From: Telluribacter humicola
GTDB lineage: Bacteria; Bacteroidota; Bacteroidia; Cytophagales; Spirosomataceae
Reading direction: 5' to 3'
Assembly (NCBI RefSeq): GCF_017355935.1
Contig: NZ_JAFIQT010000007.1
Coordinates: forward strand, 186,001-250,000
DNA length: 64,000 nt
Below are positions 51,465 through 60,241 of the stretch, piece by piece. How positions within the stretch are numbered: the first letter of the stretch is position 1; the number at the start of each line of letters is the position of its first letter. The translations under genes and the position numbers were made by a program. The notes beneath the pieces were generated by a model that saw only the letters and a program-made list of their open reading frames with translations, was not told the origin of the DNA and did not search any database.

Positions 51465-52040
51465 ATGGAAAATCCGATCATACAGTTTATCTCTTCGTAC
51501 ATAAAGCTTAGTCCCGAGGAAATCAATATTGTCAATGAACAAAATCAGATTAAGTCCTTTAAGAAAGGTACTGTGCTGTTGTCGGAGGGAGCGTATGCCA
51601 AAGAGTGCTACTTTATCCTGAAAGGCTGCGTGAGGAGCTACTATCTGATCGATGGGGAAGAAAGAACCACCGAATTCTACACGGAGAATCAGGGCATCAA
51701 CCCGGTCAGCTACCTGACCAGGCAACCATCTGAGTACTATTTAGCCTGTGAGGAGGATTGTGAGGTAGCGTTAAGCTCCGCGGAAAGGAGCCGGGTACTG
51801 ATTGAGAAAGTCCCCAAACTGGAAGCCCTGATCATGCAGATGAGCAGCCAGTTGCTGGTGCAAAATCAGGTCTCGTTTGACAGTTTCAAGAACCTGAACC
51901 CCGAGATGCGCTACCTGAAATTACTTGAGACCAGACCTGATCTGTTTAACCGGGTTCCGCTTCAGCATATTGCTACCTACCTCGGTATCACGCCCGTTTC
52001 GCTGAGCCGGATGCGCAAAAGAATCACGGTAAAGCACTAA
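51465..52040 (+). CDS. Crp/Fnr-family transcriptional regulator
   Basis: The protein has 191 residues from the ATG at 51465 (MENPIIQFISSYIKLSPEE). The upstream extension to 51426 is unlikely. A cyclic-nucleotide-binding-like domain (IKSFKKGTVLLSEGAYAKEC, then YFILKGCVRSYY) is followed by a C-terminal helix-turn-helix (LQHIATYLGITPVSLSRMRK). No iron-sulfur cysteines. The usual short Bacteroidota type. It ends in a strong palindrome and precedes a DUF4386 gene that it may control. Confidence 0.9.
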   Translation: MENPIIQFISSYIKLSPEEINIVNEQNQIKSFKKGTVLLSEGAYAKECYFILKGCVRSYYLIDGEERTTEFYTENQGINPVSYLTRQPSEYYLACEEDCEVALSSAERSRVLIEKVPKLEALIMQMSSQLLVQNQVSFDSFKNLNPEMRYLKLLETRPDLFNRVPLQHIATYLGITPVSLSRMRKRITVKH

Positions 52041-52085
52041 TTAATGAGCGCCAGATCACAGCTGTGATCTGAGCCGCTCATTAAT
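52041..52085. terminator. Hairpin after the Crp gene
   Basis: An inner perfect 20-bp palindrome (arm cagatcacag and its complement, 52052-52071) is extended by outer arms aatgagcg / cgctcatt. It is stable and probably a terminator for the Crp gene, just before the next gene's start. Confidence 0.65.
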
Positions 52086-52131
52086 TATCTTTTGTTAATT
52101 TTTGCCGGAATAAGGGTCAGTATGTTTGCTC

Positions 52132-52911
52132 ATGAATCAAGCTATGAGCCACATGAACACGATCCATTCCGACCTAAAAGCAGACAAAACCAACGCCCTC
52201 GTTACCGGATTCCTATTTCTATCCGCAGCCATCACGTCTATAGCCGCGCTGAAATTATACGAGCCTATCCTGTTTAGTCCGCAGTATCTTTTACAGAGCG
52301 CGACACATGCGCACCAGATCACCTTAGCGGCTCTACTCGAGTTACTGACCGTAGCCACGGTGGCAGGAACAGGCATTATGCTGTACCCCTACCTGCGCCA
52401 GTTCAACGAAAGCATGGGCCTGGGCTATCTGTGCTTCCGGCTGCTGGAAGCGATCCTAATCCTGGTGGGGGTGGTGAGTGTCCTGGCCCTTCTTACGCTC
52501 AGCCAGTTGTATAGCCAGTCAGCTGCCCCTGACGCCGCCGCCTACGAAACCAGTGGCTCCATCCTGAAAGCCATTCACGACTGGACCTTTATGCTCGGAC
52601 CTAACTTTATGCTGGGCATCAATACCTTTCTGTACAGTCTTGTCTTCTATCAATCCAGGTTGATCCCCCGAAAAATAGCCCTGATGGGATTGGCAGGAGC
52701 CGTTTTCATTTTTATCGCTTCCCTGCTGGAAATGTTTGGCCTCATAGTTCAGCTCTCCGTCTGGGGGATGCTGCTGGCCCTCCCGGTATTTGCCTACGAA
52801 ATGACCCTAGCCGTCTGGTTGCTTATCAAAGGCTTTAACCCTGAGGCCCTGTCTGTCAGCCGGACTAATCCACAAAGCATTCAAAAGAGACAGCCTTCAC
52901 TGGAATACTAA
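52132..52911 (+). CDS. DUF4386 family membrane protein
   Basis: The protein has 259 residues from the ATG at 52132 (MNQAMSHMNTIHSDLKADKT). It has six to seven transmembrane helices with the family's features: ALVTGFLFLSAAITSIAALK, LEAILILVGVVSVLALLTL, then HDWTFMLGPNFMLGINTFLY, which is a signature segment. Function unknown. The gene follows the Crp regulator by 92 bp and may be its target. Confidence 0.85.
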   Translation: MNQAMSHMNTIHSDLKADKTNALVTGFLFLSAAITSIAALKLYEPILFSPQYLLQSATHAHQITLAALLELLTVATVAGTGIMLYPYLRQFNESMGLGYLCFRLLEAILILVGVVSVLALLTLSQLYSQSAAPDAAAYETSGSILKAIHDWTFMLGPNFMLGINTFLYSLVFYQSRLIPRKIALMGLAGAVFIFIASLLEMFGLIVQLSVWGMLLALPVFAYEMTLAVWLLIKGFNPEALSVSRTNPQSIQKRQPSLEY

Positions 52912-52981
52912 CTGGGCCAGTCCCTTCTCCCAAAGTACCTATCAATAAAACAGTTTAATCAAACCTTAAGACTCAACTCCC

Positions 52982-53395
52982 ATGAAAAAGCTCAGCACTT
53001 TAATCCTGGTCGTACTAGCCATTACCTTCAGCTCATGCGCCAGAAACATTCAGGTGAATTATCAACTGGAATCGGCCCATACCGGAACGATAGTCCTGAA
53101 ACCAAGTAAGCCCACCGAAAAAACCTCCGTTACCCTTAACGATCATCTGATTGTGAATAGTAAGAAGGTAAAGACCATCACCATACATAATGTACCTGAT
53201 GGTACCTATGACATTCACTACGTTTCGGGTACGAAGTGGTACAAAGAAAGGTTGGATGTGGAGATACCCACCGAGATGGGAAACGACGGAAAGGTTACGA
53301 AATTGGTACAGGTTCCGGCTTACAAAAATGGCTACTGGTATTATCTTGCGGGCCAGGCGGTTCTATCCGGTGCGATCGGGGTGTTGCTAAGGTAG
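52982..53395 (+). CDS. Hypothetical lipoprotein (137 aa)
   Basis: The lipoprotein signal MKKLSTLILVVLAITFSSC is followed by ARNIQVNYQLESAHTGTIV. The mature part is mostly beta with a DGTYDIHYVSGTKWYKERLD stretch, and the C-terminus (YYLAGQAVLSGAIGVLLR) is hydrophobic. Anchored in the cell envelope. Family not recognised. The next gene follows at once and is probably in the same unit. Confidence 0.65.
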   Translation: MKKLSTLILVVLAITFSSCARNIQVNYQLESAHTGTIVLKPSKPTEKTSVTLNDHLIVNSKKVKTITIHNVPDGTYDIHYVSGTKWYKERLDVEIPTEMGNDGKVTKLVQVPAYKNGYWYYLAGQAVLSGAIGVLLR

Positions 53396-53446
53396 GTGGA
53401 CAGACTGCTACGCGTTAGTCCAGCTCACTTTAACCCTCTATATGCC

Positions 53447-54064
53447 ATGATTACCCGGAAACTCCACTATGCATCAGGAATCGTACTTACTCTCTTCATC
53501 GGGCTGCATCTGTTCAATCACCTCTGTGGGGTAGCCGGAGTGGACAAGTACCTGCAGGTCATGACCAGTCTGCGACTTTTTTACCGCCATCCCCTGGCTG
53601 AGACTCTGATACTACTGGCGGTACTGGTTCAGATCTATTCAGGGGTCAAGATCTTCCTGAAAAAGCGCAAGACATCAGTCACCTTCTTTGAGCAACTACA
53701 TCTGTGGACGGGCCTTTACCTGGCTGTCTTCTTTGTCATTCATGTAGGCTCCGTGCTGACAGGACGTACGGTGCTACACCTGGACACCAACTTTTATTAC
53801 GGCGTAGCCGGGCTGAATACCTTCCCGCTCAACCTGTTTTTTGTACCGTACTACGGCCTGGCTATCCTCTCATTTTTTGGGCACGTAGCCGCTATTCACA
53901 ATCAGAAGATGAAGCAGTCCCTTTTAGGCTGGACACCTACCGCTCAATCCAGGGCGATCCTGACGGTGGGTTTTGTGGTGATGGTAGTCATCTTCTATGG
54001 ATTAACCAATCAGTTTCGGGGGGTAGAAATTCCCCGTGACTACCACGTCCTGACTGGAAAGTAG
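53447..54064 (+). CDS. Hypothetical membrane protein with cytochrome b-like helices
   Basis: The protein has 205 residues from the ATG at 53447 (MITRKLHYASGIVLTLFIGL). A GTG at 53396 would add 17 residues that do not fit. Five or six transmembrane helices contain conserved-looking histidines (HLFNHLCGV, HLWTGLYLAVFFVIHV, FFGHVAAIHNQK) of the kind that coordinate haem in succinate dehydrogenase or cytochrome b561 membrane subunits. This is a resemblance only. It lies 52 bp after the lipoprotein gene. Confidence 0.6.
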   Translation: MITRKLHYASGIVLTLFIGLHLFNHLCGVAGVDKYLQVMTSLRLFYRHPLAETLILLAVLVQIYSGVKIFLKKRKTSVTFFEQLHLWTGLYLAVFFVIHVGSVLTGRTVLHLDTNFYYGVAGLNTFPLNLFFVPYYGLAILSFFGHVAAIHNQKMKQSLLGWTPTAQSRAILTVGFVVMVVIFYGLTNQFRGVEIPRDYHVLTGK

Positions 54065-54251
54065 TCAACGTTCCGATGGTAGTACCCGTAGAAGGTAGTT
54101 TATAATCCAATAGCAGAAGGAATAGTCACTTTCTGCTTAATTGGGGTATTGCCTATGTGGGACATAAGGAAGTAAATTATAACGAGTTAGCAGTCAATCC
54201 AAACGAGCCTGCACACTACACGCCACTGATTTTAACCCTGAACATACCCAT

Positions 54252-54878
54252 ATGATTAGGAAGTACTTAGTTCTAATATGCGTGGTAATTTCTGTGGTTT
54301 TGTTGTTAATTGCCACTTCTCTTTATCCCGGCGGTTCCATCCTTGACAGAAACTCCGCAGGGTTTAACTGGTCAAAAAATTTTATAAGCAATTTGTTTGC
54401 AGCAAGGGCGATAAATGGTTTAGAAAACCCTTCCAGAATTTGGGCACTCGTTGGAATGGCTTTCCATTCGGTTGGTTACGGTACCTTTTTCATCAACACT
54501 TCCAAAAAGATACCTCACAGCCACTCTGCCCATGTCCTCAGATACATAGGAATGGCGAACATGCTCTTTGTTTTCCTGATCACAACGCCCCTGCATGACC
54601 TAATGGTAACCATTTCGAGTACTTTATCCATGATGGGGTTGTTTTACGTTACGGTATTCATATTTAAGACCAGGCTTCACTTACTCAAATGCTGCTGTAT
54701 ACTTTGCCTGTTGATTTTTTACTATACCCTTTTCCTGTACGGGTCAGGCAATTGGGGGTTATTGGCAATCATGCAGAAAGTTTCCTTCATCAGTTCAACA
54801 TTATTAATTTTAGGAATAGAGTACCTTACCAAATTAGAAGACTTCAAACAAACCACACCACATAAACAGAGATTGTAA
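54252..54878 (+). CDS. Hypothetical DUF998-like membrane protein
   Basis: This is a 208-residue protein with about six transmembrane helices. It begins MIRKYLVLICVVISVVLLLI. The loop GFNWSKNFISNLFAARAING after the first helix resembles DUF998 proteins, whose function is unknown. AT-richer than the genes around it, which hints at a different history. No operon partner is close. Confidence 0.6.
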   Translation: MIRKYLVLICVVISVVLLLIATSLYPGGSILDRNSAGFNWSKNFISNLFAARAINGLENPSRIWALVGMAFHSVGYGTFFINTSKKIPHSHSAHVLRYIGMANMLFVFLITTPLHDLMVTISSTLSMMGLFYVTVFIFKTRLHLLKCCCILCLLIFYYTLFLYGSGNWGLLAIMQKVSFISSTLLILGIEYLTKLEDFKQTTPHKQRL

Positions 54879-54972
54879 ACAACGGACCACCAACCTTGCA
54901 TTGGCCATAGGACGGGGAACCCATGAAGAAATAGTTGAGATAGGTAGTATTTTACTACTACAAGCTTTTCCC

Positions 54973-54980
54973 TACCTTTG
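54973..54980 (+). promoter_or_regulatory. Possible -7 element of the ABC-F gene
   Basis: TACCTTTG matches TAnnTTTG and gives a 5' leader of about 110 nt. The leader contains an immediate start-stop (ATGTGA, 55006-55011) and an imperfect hairpin, which might serve in regulation. No clear -33 element. Confidence 0.4.
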
Positions 54981-55096
54981 TACCCACAATCAAGATAGCT
55001 CCCCCATGTGAGATCAAATTTCTTTCGGTAAAGACAGCCGGTACCTCCGCCAAGAGAGGTCTACCACTATTGTTTTACTTCCAACAGAAAGAAATC

Positions 55097-56686
55097 ATGA
55101 TCCATATACAGAACCTCACCTATATACACCCCAATCAGGATGTACTGTTTGACAACATACACCTGACCCTCAACCGCCACGACAAAGCGGCCCTTATTGG
55201 TAATAACGGAACCGGCAAATCGACCCTGCTGCGCATCATAGCAGGTGTACTGCCCCCTTCGGGCGGCGTAGCCAGAGTGGAAGCCACGCCTTACTACGTA
55301 CCCCAGCTATTCGGGCAGTACAACGGGCTGACCGTGGCCCAGGCGCTAAGAGTTGAAGAGCCGTTACAGGCCCTGAAAGAAATCCTGGCCGGTAATGTGA
55401 CAGAAGAAAACCTGACCCTGCTCAACGACGACTGGACCATCGAGGAGCGATGCCAGGAAGCCCTGCAGTACTGGCAACTGGATGAGCTAGACCTGACGCA
55501 GCCCATGGCACTCCTCAGCGGCGGACAAAAGACCAAAGTGTTTCTGGCGGGAATATCCATCCACCAGCCTGAGCTGGTCCTGCTGGATGAGCCCAGCAAC
55601 CACCTGGATGTGGCCGGGCGGCAACTATTGTATGACTCTGTTCGGAACAGTACCAGTACCCTGCTGGTCGTGAGCCACGACCGTACCCTGCTCAATGAGT
55701 TGGACACGGTACTCGAGCTGAGCAAACAGGGCGTTACGGTCTACGGCGGCAACTACGACTTCTTTCAGGAACAGAAACGGATCGAGAGCCAGGCGCTGAA
55801 CGAGGATGTACACAGCCGGGAAAAGGCCCTACGCAAAGCCCGGGAAGTAGCGCGCGAAACCGCAGAGCGGCAGCAAAAGCTGGACGCCCGGGGCCGAAAG
55901 AAGCAGGAAAAAGCGGGGGTACCTACCATCATGATGAATACCCTCCGGAACAATGCCGAGAAAAGTACCTCCAGACTCAAGAACGTACATGCCGAAAAGG
56001 TAGGTACCATAGCCCAAGAGCTGCACGAACTGCGCAAGGAACTACCGGACGTGGATAAGATGCGGTTTGGCTTTGACCACTCTACCCTGCACCGGGGCAA
56101 GGTACTGGTAACGGCCGAAGGGATCAACCACCGGTACAGTGAACAGCCGCTCTGGCAGCAGGAGTTGAGCTTTCAGATCATGAGCGGCGAGCGCATCGCC
56201 CTTAAAGGCCTGAATGGCTCGGGCAAGACTACCCTGATTCGCATTATTCTAGGAGGCTTAGAGCCCACACTAGGTACCATTCTGCGGGCGGAGAGCAAGG
56301 CGGTATACATTGATCAGGATTATTCACTGATCCACAACGGGCTGAGCGTGTATGAGCAGGCGCAGCAGTTTAACTACCTGTCCCTGCAGGAACACGAGGT
56401 CAAAATCCGGCTCAACCGGTTCCTGTTCAGCAAAGACGAGTGGGACAAGCTCTGCAGTGCCCTGAGCGGTGGTGAGCGGATGCGGCTCATGCTGTGCTGC
56501 CTCACCATCAGCAGCCAGGCCCCCGACCTGATCATCCTGGACGAACCTACCAACAACCTGGATATCCAGAACATCGAGATTCTGACCGCCGCCATTAATG
56601 AGTACCAGGGTACCCTTCTGGTGGTATCGCACGATCGTTCTTTTCTGGAGCAGGTCCGGATAGAGCGGGTACTTGAGTTGAAGTAG
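55097..56686 (+). CDS. ABC-F family ATP-binding protein
   Basis: The protein has 529 residues from the ATG at 55097 (MIHIQNLTYIHPNQDVLF). The longer frame from 55070 uses a TTG. Two ABC domains lie in tandem: first Walker A GNNGTGKST, signature LSGGQKTKVFL, Walker B LVLLDEPSNHLD. The second has GLNGSGKTT, ALSGGERMRLML and LIILDEPTNNLD. The interdomain linker is rich in Arg/Lys (about 245-310). It has no membrane helices. ABC-F proteins act on the ribosome, and some protect it from antibiotics. Whether this one confers resistance cannot be told. Confidence 0.93.
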   Translation: MIHIQNLTYIHPNQDVLFDNIHLTLNRHDKAALIGNNGTGKSTLLRIIAGVLPPSGGVARVEATPYYVPQLFGQYNGLTVAQALRVEEPLQALKEILAGNVTEENLTLLNDDWTIEERCQEALQYWQLDELDLTQPMALLSGGQKTKVFLAGISIHQPELVLLDEPSNHLDVAGRQLLYDSVRNSTSTLLVVSHDRTLLNELDTVLELSKQGVTVYGGNYDFFQEQKRIESQALNEDVHSREKALRKAREVARETAERQQKLDARGRKKQEKAGVPTIMMNTLRNNAEKSTSRLKNVHAEKVGTIAQELHELRKELPDVDKMRFGFDHSTLHRGKVLVTAEGINHRYSEQPLWQQELSFQIMSGERIALKGLNGSGKTTLIRIILGGLEPTLGTILRAESKAVYIDQDYSLIHNGLSVYEQAQQFNYLSLQEHEVKIRLNRFLFSKDEWDKLCSALSGGERMRLMLCCLTISSQAPDLIILDEPTNNLDIQNIEILTAAINEYQGTLLVVSHDRSFLEQVRIERVLELK

Positions 56687-56694
56687 GTACCTTA

Positions 56695-57176
56695 TTATAC
56701 GGTTATAATTTCTCTGGCCAGGAGCCCTACCAGCGCGGCGACCAGGATCACGTACGGTTCGGGGAGCTTCTGGTACTTCCAGAGTACCAGCCCCATGACC
56801 GTGGCCAGGGCTATGGTAAAGGCATCGGTCAGCGAGCGGGTACCCAGACCCAGTACTACCACCGCACCCGCAATGGCACCAATGGCGGCGGCGGTCACGC
56901 CATCCTCAAAGGCTTTGATGGCCGGGAGCTTGCCGTACTTTTTGAAGTAGGGAGCGGGTAGGATCGTGAGCAGGTAGCAGGGCAGAAAGGTAGCCAAAGC
57001 TGCCACACTGGCCCCCGAGGTACCTTCTACCAGGTACCCGATGAATCCCGTAGTGATCACTACCGGGCCGGGCGTAATCATGGCTACGGCTACGGTGCCA
57101 ACGAACTGCTATTCGTTGGGCCCAGCCGTGCTCTTTGACGACACTGCTATACTGGAAGGTACTATGGCAAGCCCAT
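56695..57176 (-). pseudogene. Truncated chromate transporter copy
   Basis: The minus strand reads MITPGPVVITTGFIGYLVEG, then ASVAALATFLPCYLLTILPA up to LVGLLAREIITV. Over this part it is close to 90 percent identical at nucleotide level to the second half of the intact chrA at 61326-62480. A stop codon (NE followed by TAG, then QFVGTVAVAM) lies upstream at about 57110, and the first half of the gene is missing. A 128-codon frame from 57081 is still open. Confidence 0.85.
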
Positions 57177-57559
57177 GGCCCATTACGGCGGATTTAGTTG
57201 GTAGGTTCTGGGGTTGGTTGAGGTACCTGTATAGGTAGAAAAAAATAGTCAAAAACAGGTTTTCAAACTCGTTGTATGATTGCTTTGAAAGGGTTCGAAA
57301 ATAAAGTCATCTTAGGATATTATTCTTTATTATATGCCAAAATTTATGTAACTATTTATAGGCATAGTACAACTACATAGATACATAAAGTACTGCCGCC
57401 AGACATCCGCACAGGAAAGAAAACCAACAATAGTCCACTCAACACCCTACATAATCTGATTGATTTTTTGACGATTCACTTTTGACTACAACAAAAGGCG
57501 TTTTGGCTAAATCTGTTTTTTGAAAGCGTTACAACTTTGCATAAACAAAAACAGATACG
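57177..57559. other. AT-rich intergenic region upstream of the SDR gene
   Basis: No gene is present. It contains copy 2 of the 24-bp repeat (57490-57513), about 47 bp before the SDR start. A run aactttg near 57533-57539 may be part of the promoter. Confidence 0.45.
57490..57513 (+). repeat. 24-bp dispersed repeat, copy 2
   Basis: Matches 4975-4998 at 23 of 24 bases (core gttttggctaaatc). Its position near the SDR start suggests an operator. Confidence 0.5.
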
Positions 57560-58486
57560 ATGAAAAACAAAACCAACCAGTGGACAGCAGCAAATATCCC
57601 ACAAAGAAATGATGGTTTAGCTGTGATTACAGGGAGTACAGAAGGTATAGGATACGAAGATGCACTTGCGTTATCATCGGCAGGATGGGCAGTAATCATA
57701 ATGGGGCGCAACGCTCAAAAGGGGTCGGACGCAATTGCCAAGATTCGTGAGATTAATCCAAACGCAAAAGTCAGTTTTGAAAAAATAGACCTTGCGGATC
57801 TGTCTTCAATCAAAGCCTTTGCTTCAAGAATGACTTCAAAAGGACAAGCCATCGATCTTCTGATAAATAACGCTGGCGTAATGACTCCTCCAAAAAAGCT
57901 CGAAACAGCAGATCGCTTTGAGTTACAATTCGGCACAAATCATATTGGGCACTTTGCCCTGACTGCCCAACTACTACCCTTATTACGCAAAGCGCCTGAT
58001 GCGCGTGTAGTTACCGTTTCAAGTGTCGCCAACCGGGCAGGCAAAATCTATTTTAATGACCTTCAGTCAGAAACTTCCTATTCGCCCATGAAAGCATACA
58101 GTCAGGCAAAACTTGCGAACCTTATGTTTGCGCTTGAACTGCAGCGGCAAAGCGAAAAACACGGATGGGGCATAACGAGTATGGCTGCCCATCCGGGTGT
58201 GTCCCGTACCAATCTGCTTATTACTGGGGCAGGGCGATGGAGCGGCCCGGGAATAATGAGAACTTTTCTTCCGTTTCTGTTCCAGCCACCTTCGCAGGGA
58301 GCTTTGCCAACATTATATGCAGCCACTTCTCCGGAAGCAAAAGGAGGTTTCTATTATGGGCCAGACAAATTAGGTGAGACACGGGGATTTCCGGCAATAG
58401 CAAAGATACCTGCACAGGCAGAGGATGTACATGTTTCATTAGAACTATGGAACATATCAAAAAAATTGGCCAGGGTTGAATTTTAA
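57560..58486 (+). CDS. Short-chain dehydrogenase/reductase
   Basis: The 308-residue protein has the cofactor loop VITGSTEGIGYEDALAL (TGxxxGIG), the NNAG motif, the catalytic Ser in VTVSSVANRAG, and the YxxxK pair in KAYSQAKLANLMF. The pattern is the retinol dehydrogenase/WW-oxidoreductase-like group. It uses NAD(P)H on a small carbonyl or alcohol substrate that cannot be told from sequence. It lies at the start of the segment bracketed by the two chrA copies. Confidence 0.93.
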   Translation: MKNKTNQWTAANIPQRNDGLAVITGSTEGIGYEDALALSSAGWAVIIMGRNAQKGSDAIAKIREINPNAKVSFEKIDLADLSSIKAFASRMTSKGQAIDLLINNAGVMTPPKKLETADRFELQFGTNHIGHFALTAQLLPLLRKAPDARVVTVSSVANRAGKIYFNDLQSETSYSPMKAYSQAKLANLMFALELQRQSEKHGWGITSMAAHPGVSRTNLLITGAGRWSGPGIMRTFLPFLFQPPSQGALPTLYAATSPEAKGGFYYGPDKLGETRGFPAIAKIPAQAEDVHVSLELWNISKKLARVEF

Positions 58487-58642
58487 TTCGCGCGTTTTAA
58501 AGCTCCGTTTTATGGTAAAAGATCATTTTCGAGGCGGCTATATACTACTACCTGTGTCTTTAACTGACATAAGTTAGTATACTGAAAGCAGTACTTAACA
58601 AAGAAGTAGTCAGTAAAACTCAGACATAAAAAACTTAATACT

Positions 58643-58996
58643 ATGATAAAGAACCTCATTTCATTACTCTTGCTGCTGGCGTCAGCAGGACTAAGTTTCA
58701 AACACGGCTGGGACTCCTTTAATTACAGGAAGAATCCCGAATCAATTAAAATGATGTCCGAGTTAAACCTGGTAGAATGGGCAATGCCTGTATTGGGGGT
58801 TTTAACAGTACTAATGGGCATACTATTGCTGATACCCAGAACATTCTTCTTCGGCAACCTGCTCAATGCGTTATCGGTTGTGTTTATTATGGCTATGGCA
58901 TTACGCGCCGGAAATAGTAGAATAGCCTTACTAGAAATTCCTTTTTTATTAATTCCGCTTCTATTGATCTGGCTGAAATATCCGTTCAAGAATTAA
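58643..58996 (+). CDS. DoxX-like small membrane protein
   Basis: The 117-residue protein has about four transmembrane helices (MIKNLISLLLLLASAGLSFK, PVLGVLTVLMGILLLIP, LNALSVVFIMAMALRAG, then FLLIPLLLIWL). The length and the SFKHGWDSF segment after helix 1 resemble DoxX-like proteins, but no cysteine pair is present. It is in one operon with the MBL-fold gene, 4 bp downstream. Confidence 0.6.
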   Translation: MIKNLISLLLLLASAGLSFKHGWDSFNYRKNPESIKMMSELNLVEWAMPVLGVLTVLMGILLLIPRTFFFGNLLNALSVVFIMAMALRAGNSRIALLEIPFLLIPLLLIWLKYPFKN

Positions 58997-59000
58997 GCAC

Positions 59001-60089
59001 ATGAGACGTAGAATGTTATTTTTAGCAGTTACTGCAGTGGCCACGTGTATACTATGCTGTAAGATATCCGGGATGTCTTCAGCGAAAGTTCCGGAGGTGG
59101 CAACCCGGATGAACAACCCCGACTTAAAAACTATTCTGTCGTCCTGGCAAGGTACTCCTGTGGATAAACACGGGCGTTTCATGAATCACGAATTTCCAGG
59201 AACGCAAACCTTTGGCAACGCTTTGAAATGGACGTTTGAAAAAAATCCGCAGAAGCAAACCAAGAAGAACGACACCTGGCATATGCAAGTGGTAAAAGAT
59301 GACAACTTCTTACATACAGAAGAGGATGTGGTAGTGTTGTTGGGGCATTCAACGTTTTTTATTCGTTTGGATGGAAAGCAACTAGTAATCGATCCTGTTT
59401 TTGGAGACCTCTCAATGCATACCCGCTATACAGATTTCCCGATCGAAACGGCTAAACTGGTGAATATCGACTATGTTTTGATTTCGCATTCGCATTACGA
59501 TCATTGCGACAAAGCAAGTTTGAAGATTATTCAAAGTCAGAACCCTGATGCGGTGTTTCTTGCCGGATTAGGAATGAAGGATCTGCTAAGTCAGTGGGTC
59601 GGGACTAACGAGGTTCAGCAGGCAGGCTGGTATCAGCAATATAAGCTGGATGATGGCCTGGAGATATACTTTTTGCCCGCCAGGCACAGTTCAAGACGCT
59701 TCATCAACGATACTAACAAACGCTTGTGGGGGGCTTTTGTACTAAAAAGTAAAAAGAAAACAATTTATTACGGAGGTGACTCCGGCTATGGAAGTCACTA
59801 CAGGGAGGCAGGCGAGTTGTTTCCCGGTATAGATGTAGCTCTGATAGGAGTTGGTGCCTATTCGCCTCGTTGGTTTATGTTGCCCAATCATCAGGATCCC
59901 CAGCAGGCTGTTCAGGCATTCAATGATATCCGGGCAACTATGATGATTCCTTTTCACTACGGCACTTTTGATATGGCAGACGAACCTCTATCAGAACCAG
60001 AGGATATTTTAAGTAAGGCGGCTGAGGGGAATAAGGTAAAACACCAAATAAGAATAGTAAAACCAGGAGAGGCTGTTATTTTAGATTAA
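59001..60089 (+). CDS. MBL-fold metallo-hydrolase, lipoprotein (paralogue of 33849 gene)
   Basis: The 362-residue protein has a short signal and lipobox (MRRRMLFLAVTAVATCILCC), so the enzyme sits in the envelope. The beta-lactamase fold shows VVVLLGHSTFFIRLDGKQLV, DYVLISHSHYDHCDKAS (HxHxDH), YFLPARHSSRR, YYGGDSGYGSHY and MIPFHYGTFDMA. Overall it closely resembles the membrane-anchored MBL protein at 33849-34955. It belongs to the YtnP/NAPE-PLD-like branch, active on lipid or lactone substrates. It forms an operon with the small membrane protein before it. Confidence 0.9.
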   Translation: MRRRMLFLAVTAVATCILCCKISGMSSAKVPEVATRMNNPDLKTILSSWQGTPVDKHGRFMNHEFPGTQTFGNALKWTFEKNPQKQTKKNDTWHMQVVKDDNFLHTEEDVVVLLGHSTFFIRLDGKQLVIDPVFGDLSMHTRYTDFPIETAKLVNIDYVLISHSHYDHCDKASLKIIQSQNPDAVFLAGLGMKDLLSQWVGTNEVQQAGWYQQYKLDDGLEIYFLPARHSSRRFINDTNKRLWGAFVLKSKKKTIYYGGDSGYGSHYREAGELFPGIDVALIGVGAYSPRWFMLPNHQDPQQAVQAFNDIRATMMIPFHYGTFDMADEPLSEPEDILSKAAEGNKVKHQIRIVKPGEAVILD

Positions 60090-60241
60090 CTGGATTTCGT
60101 CTCGGTCATAGTAGGAATATGCTAAGAGTAAGCAACTAAGAGTACATCCAGACATGCAATAGTTGGACAGCTTTCTTTTAGATTGAGGCCACAAGCTGAG
60201 GCTGCCGAAATACATCAGAAAAATATTAGTGAGTTTACGAA

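Noticed and set aside
56695-57081. Chromate transporter as a functional half-size (short-chain CHR) gene
   Set aside because: Short-chain ChrA proteins occur in pairs of intact genes; here a nonsense codon and missing N-terminal half next to a full-length copy indicate a pseudogene.
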